Below are positions 62,136 through 64,000 of a stretch of 64,000 bases of DNA, piece after piece. A program made the position numbers and the translations under genes. The stretch is from assembly GCA_038120095.1 (NCBI GenBank), contig JAYOKZ010000016.1, positions 1 to 64,000 on the forward strand, in the 5' to 3' direction. The DNA is from UBA2589 sp038120095 (GTDB taxonomy: Bacteria; Gemmatimonadota; Gemmatimonadetes; Longimicrobiales; Gaopeijiaceae). The notes beneath the pieces are model-generated. The model was given only the letters and a program-made list of their open reading frames with translations. It had not been told where the DNA came from and ran no database searches. Every line of letters starts with the position of its first letter. Within the stretch, counting starts at the first letter, position 1.

Positions 62136-63548
62136 TCAGGCCGATGCAAGAGGCAGCAGCACCGTGAACGTCGTCTCGAGTCCGGGCTCGCTCTGAACCT
62201 CGACCGTGCCGCCCGCCGCGGTGACGATCCCGAGAACGCTGCTGAGGCCGAGCCCGGTGCCCTCGCCAAGACGCTTGGTCGAGAAAAACGGCTCGAAGAT
62301 GGAGTCTCGAACCGAATCGGATATTCCCGAGCCTGAATCCACGACACGAAGCATCACGGGGCGGGGCCCCGACTCTTCGAGTAGGAGGCTCACCCGCAGG
62401 CGTCCACCGTCCGGCATCGCATCCCGGGCATTCATGCAGAGGTTGAGGATCACCTTCTTGAGGTCCGTCTCTGCCACCGGCACCATCACCTCTGTATCCG
62501 CCCCGTCCACGGCGAGTTCGATATTCGCCGGGAGCACGAAGCTCAGCATGTGCATGTTCAGACGCAGTACCGCTCCAAGGTCACTGGCGATCACACGCGA
62601 GTCCGAAGGCTGAGCGGGGCCGCTGTAATCGAGCAAAGCACTGGTCATGTCGCCGACACGGCTGCAGCAGTCCAGGATGACGTCGATCGACTGGGCCTGC
62701 CCATCGGGATCACCCCTGACAGCTGCCAACCGCGCGGACTCGGCTGCGAGCGTGATGACCTGGGACTGATTGTTGAATTCGTGTGCGATCCCGCCGGCGA
62801 GCATCCCGAGGAATTCGTGCTTCTGGACCTCGATGAGGTCCCGCTCGGCCCGACGCCGCTTCTGCTCCTCGTCGCCTGACAACCATGCAATCATTCCGAT
62901 CGCCAACAGAGCAAGCAGGCCCCCCTCCATGGGCTGCATGGGGGCACGATAGGAAACGTTCAGCGGAGAGATATAGAGGTTCCAGCCCGTCACGACGAAG
63001 TACGCGACCAGATATGCTCCCCATACGAACGCTGCTCCGCCGAAGAGTGCCCGGTGCTTCAGTCGAGCTCCCGAATCCGAGGCGCCAAGGGACGCTACGC
63101 CCAGGGCCACGAACGCGAATCCGACAAGGCCCGAGCGAAAGAGACCGACCCGCCAGAACAGTCGATACTCGGGCGCCAGAGGGGCCGTCGCAGCCGTTGA
63201 TACGATCGCGATCGCACTGAGGCCCACAATCACACCGACAAGTTCCCGCGCGCGAAAGACCCGGCCGCGCTGCAGGGAATACAGACCAAGGCTCAGGAAT
63301 GTCGCGGCGCACAGGACGGAAATGGTCGAGAGCAGCGAGGCTGCGGATCGGAGGCCACTCTCGGCCGCTCCGAACTGGATCAGGTACAGCAACGCACCCG
63401 CCAGTGTCTGAGACGCACCAAGGAAGATCCAGCCCCAGCCCCAGAGCGTCGACGTGTGGTGATGGTCCTGCTGCCCTCGAAGCAGGAGGATCGTGCCCAC
63501 ACTCATCGAGACCAGAGCTTGAGCAAGATAGTCCAGCGAGATGAGCAT
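62136..63548 (-). CDS. membrane-bound sensor histidine kinase
   Basis: 470 residues. About seven membrane helices (1-225) form the sensor. A short linker (GDEEQKRRRAERDLIEVQ) leads to the H-box GGIAHEFNN with phosphoacceptor His256. The catalytic domain has the N-box LNLCMNARDAM, DSGSGIS, FEPFFSTK and GTGLGLSSV. No receiver domain is fused and no response regulator is adjacent. The sensor resembles 7TM multi-helix types rather than a PAS domain; the signal is unknown. Confidence 0.9.
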   Translation of the reverse strand: MLISLDYLAQALVSMSVGTILLLRGQQDHHHTSTLWGWGWIFLGASQTLAGALLYLIQFGAAESGLRSAASLLSTISVLCAATFLSLGLYSLQRGRVFRARELVGVIVGLSAIAIVSTAATAPLAPEYRLFWRVGLFRSGLVGFAFVALGVASLGASDSGARLKHRALFGGAAFVWGAYLVAYFVVTGWNLYISPLNVSYRAPMQPMEGGLLALLAIGMIAWLSGDEEQKRRRAERDLIEVQKHEFLGMLAGGIAHEFNNQSQVITLAAESARLAAVRGDPDGQAQSIDVILDCCSRVGDMTSALLDYSGPAQPSDSRVIASDLGAVLRLNMHMLSFVLPANIELAVDGADTEVMVPVAETDLKKVILNLCMNARDAMPDGGRLRVSLLLEESGPRPVMLRVVDSGSGISDSVRDSIFEPFFSTKRLGEGTGLGLSSVLGIVTAAGGTVEVQSEPGLETTFTVLLPLASA

Positions 63549-63692
63549 CTGAGGTTCCGGACGGTATCATGCGACGAATTCACCGGAAGATGGGACGAGG
63601 CGTCACCCATCGCCATGACCGTTGGACGAGGGCTGGCACGACTTCAGGACCAGCCGCTCGCATCTCGCCAGCGGGCAGCGCATCTTGGCTGC

Positions 63693-64000
63693 ATGCCTGC
63701 CGAGCCCGCCCCGGATACGCCGATCGCCCGAGAGTGTGGCCCGTGCACAGCCTGCTGCACCGTCTTCTCCATCAGTGAGCTCGAGAAGGGCATGTTCGAG
63801 ACATGCTCGCAGGTATGCGAGTACGGATGTGCCACATACTCGAAGCGTCCCGAACCCTGCCGTACGTTTCGATGCCAGTGGTTACTCGGGGTCCTGGAAG
63901 TCGATGGGTCGGTCGATCCCGCGATGCGGCCGGATGCCTCCGGCGTGATCGTCGACTTTCAGGCCTACCCCCAGGGCATAGAACGGTACGAAGTATGGGA
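63693..64000 (+). CDS. YkgJ-like cysteine-cluster protein, C-terminus beyond the right edge
   Basis: The frame from ATG 63693 is open for 102 codons to the window end. It starts with CGPCTACC (Cys15, 18, 21, 22), then Cys38, 42, 46, 56 and 61, matching the CxxCxxCC zinc/iron-chelating proteins of the YkgJ type. An in-frame ATG at 63615 is possible. Function is unknown; a metal-binding role is inferred from the Cys pattern. Confidence 0.75.
   Translation, partial: MPAEPAPDTPIARECGPCTACCTVFSISELEKGMFETCSQVCEYGCATYSKRPEPCRTFRCQWLLGVLEVDGSVDPAMRPDASGVIVDFQAYPQGIERYEVW

Noticed and set aside
1..64000. Mobile elements, prophage, CRISPR arrays or defence islands
   Set aside because: No transposase, integrase, phage structural gene, regularly spaced repeat or known defence motif was seen; repeats are limited to local hairpins and one 14-bp direct repeat.

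Overview
The window is a GC-rich (roughly two-thirds G+C by eye), gene-dense chromosomal stretch from a diderm bacterium. Evidence for an outer membrane: LptE, LpxH, the MlaEFD lipid transporter, a SusC/SusD pair, a C-terminal outer-membrane barrel, and about fourteen predicted lipoproteins next to their processing enzyme LspA. The SusC/SusD pair at high GC, a sortilin-type BNR-propeller protein, LVIVD/Big_2 and YVTN propellers, and many secreted peptidases and amidohydrolases suggest Gemmatimonadota or a close relative. That placement is inference; no rRNA is present. A run of 10 N at 36127-36136 marks a scaffold gap, so this is probably a draft or metagenome assembly.

Layout. 1-9.2 kb: a partial TPR protein off the left edge, lspA, a CorC/HlyC-type CBS protein, two secreted beta-propeller proteins and an M14 peptidase. 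9.2-12.9 kb: an SDR enzyme and mlaE-mlaF-mlaD. 12.9-20.6 kb: a large metallopeptidase/propeller/barrel fusion on the minus strand, then a tightly overlapping plus-strand chain (BNR-like lipoprotein with a CDCC motif, TlpA-like lipoprotein, D-threonine-aldolase-like enzyme, HldE-type kinase, RidA). 20.6-30 kb: susC, susD, two small lipoproteins and a 1064-residue BNR propeller protein. 30-34.4 kb: an acyltransferase, a tRNA-Sec gene (selC), and envelope genes (DUF5683-like, lpxH, a lipoprotein, lptE).

34.5-42.3 kb: a contiguous Mrp-type cation/proton antiporter operon, mrpE-F-G-DUF4040-B-C-D1-D2-(133-residue membrane protein)-D3. It has three separate antiporter-like subunits and no full-length MrpA. 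42.4-45.5 kb: an overlapping set holding a degenerate HemC homologue without the catalytic Asp, an HldE-type nucleotidyltransferase, RNase PH, RdgB and a DUF971 protein. 45.5-52.5 kb: a di-haem cytochrome c peroxidase-like lipoprotein, a GcvT-like protein coupled to a PYROXD2-like oxidoreductase, an amidohydrolase lipoprotein and an AEC transporter. 52.5-64 kb: an S9 peptidase, a sterol desaturase family protein, an amidase lipoprotein, a propeller lipoprotein, a TPR protein, a small cytochrome c, a DUF2911 protein, a membrane histidine kinase and a partial YkgJ-like cysteine-cluster protein.

The genes read as core envelope biogenesis and energy/ion homeostasis plus protein, peptide and polymer scavenging. 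I saw no insertion sequence, phage, CRISPR array or defence locus. The points most worth a second look are selC, the catalytically altered HemC homologue, the three-pump Mrp operon with its unknown small subunit, the metallopeptidase-propeller-barrel fusion, the CDCC-lipoprotein/TlpA pair, and repeated GC-rich hairpins without U-tracts at gene ends.
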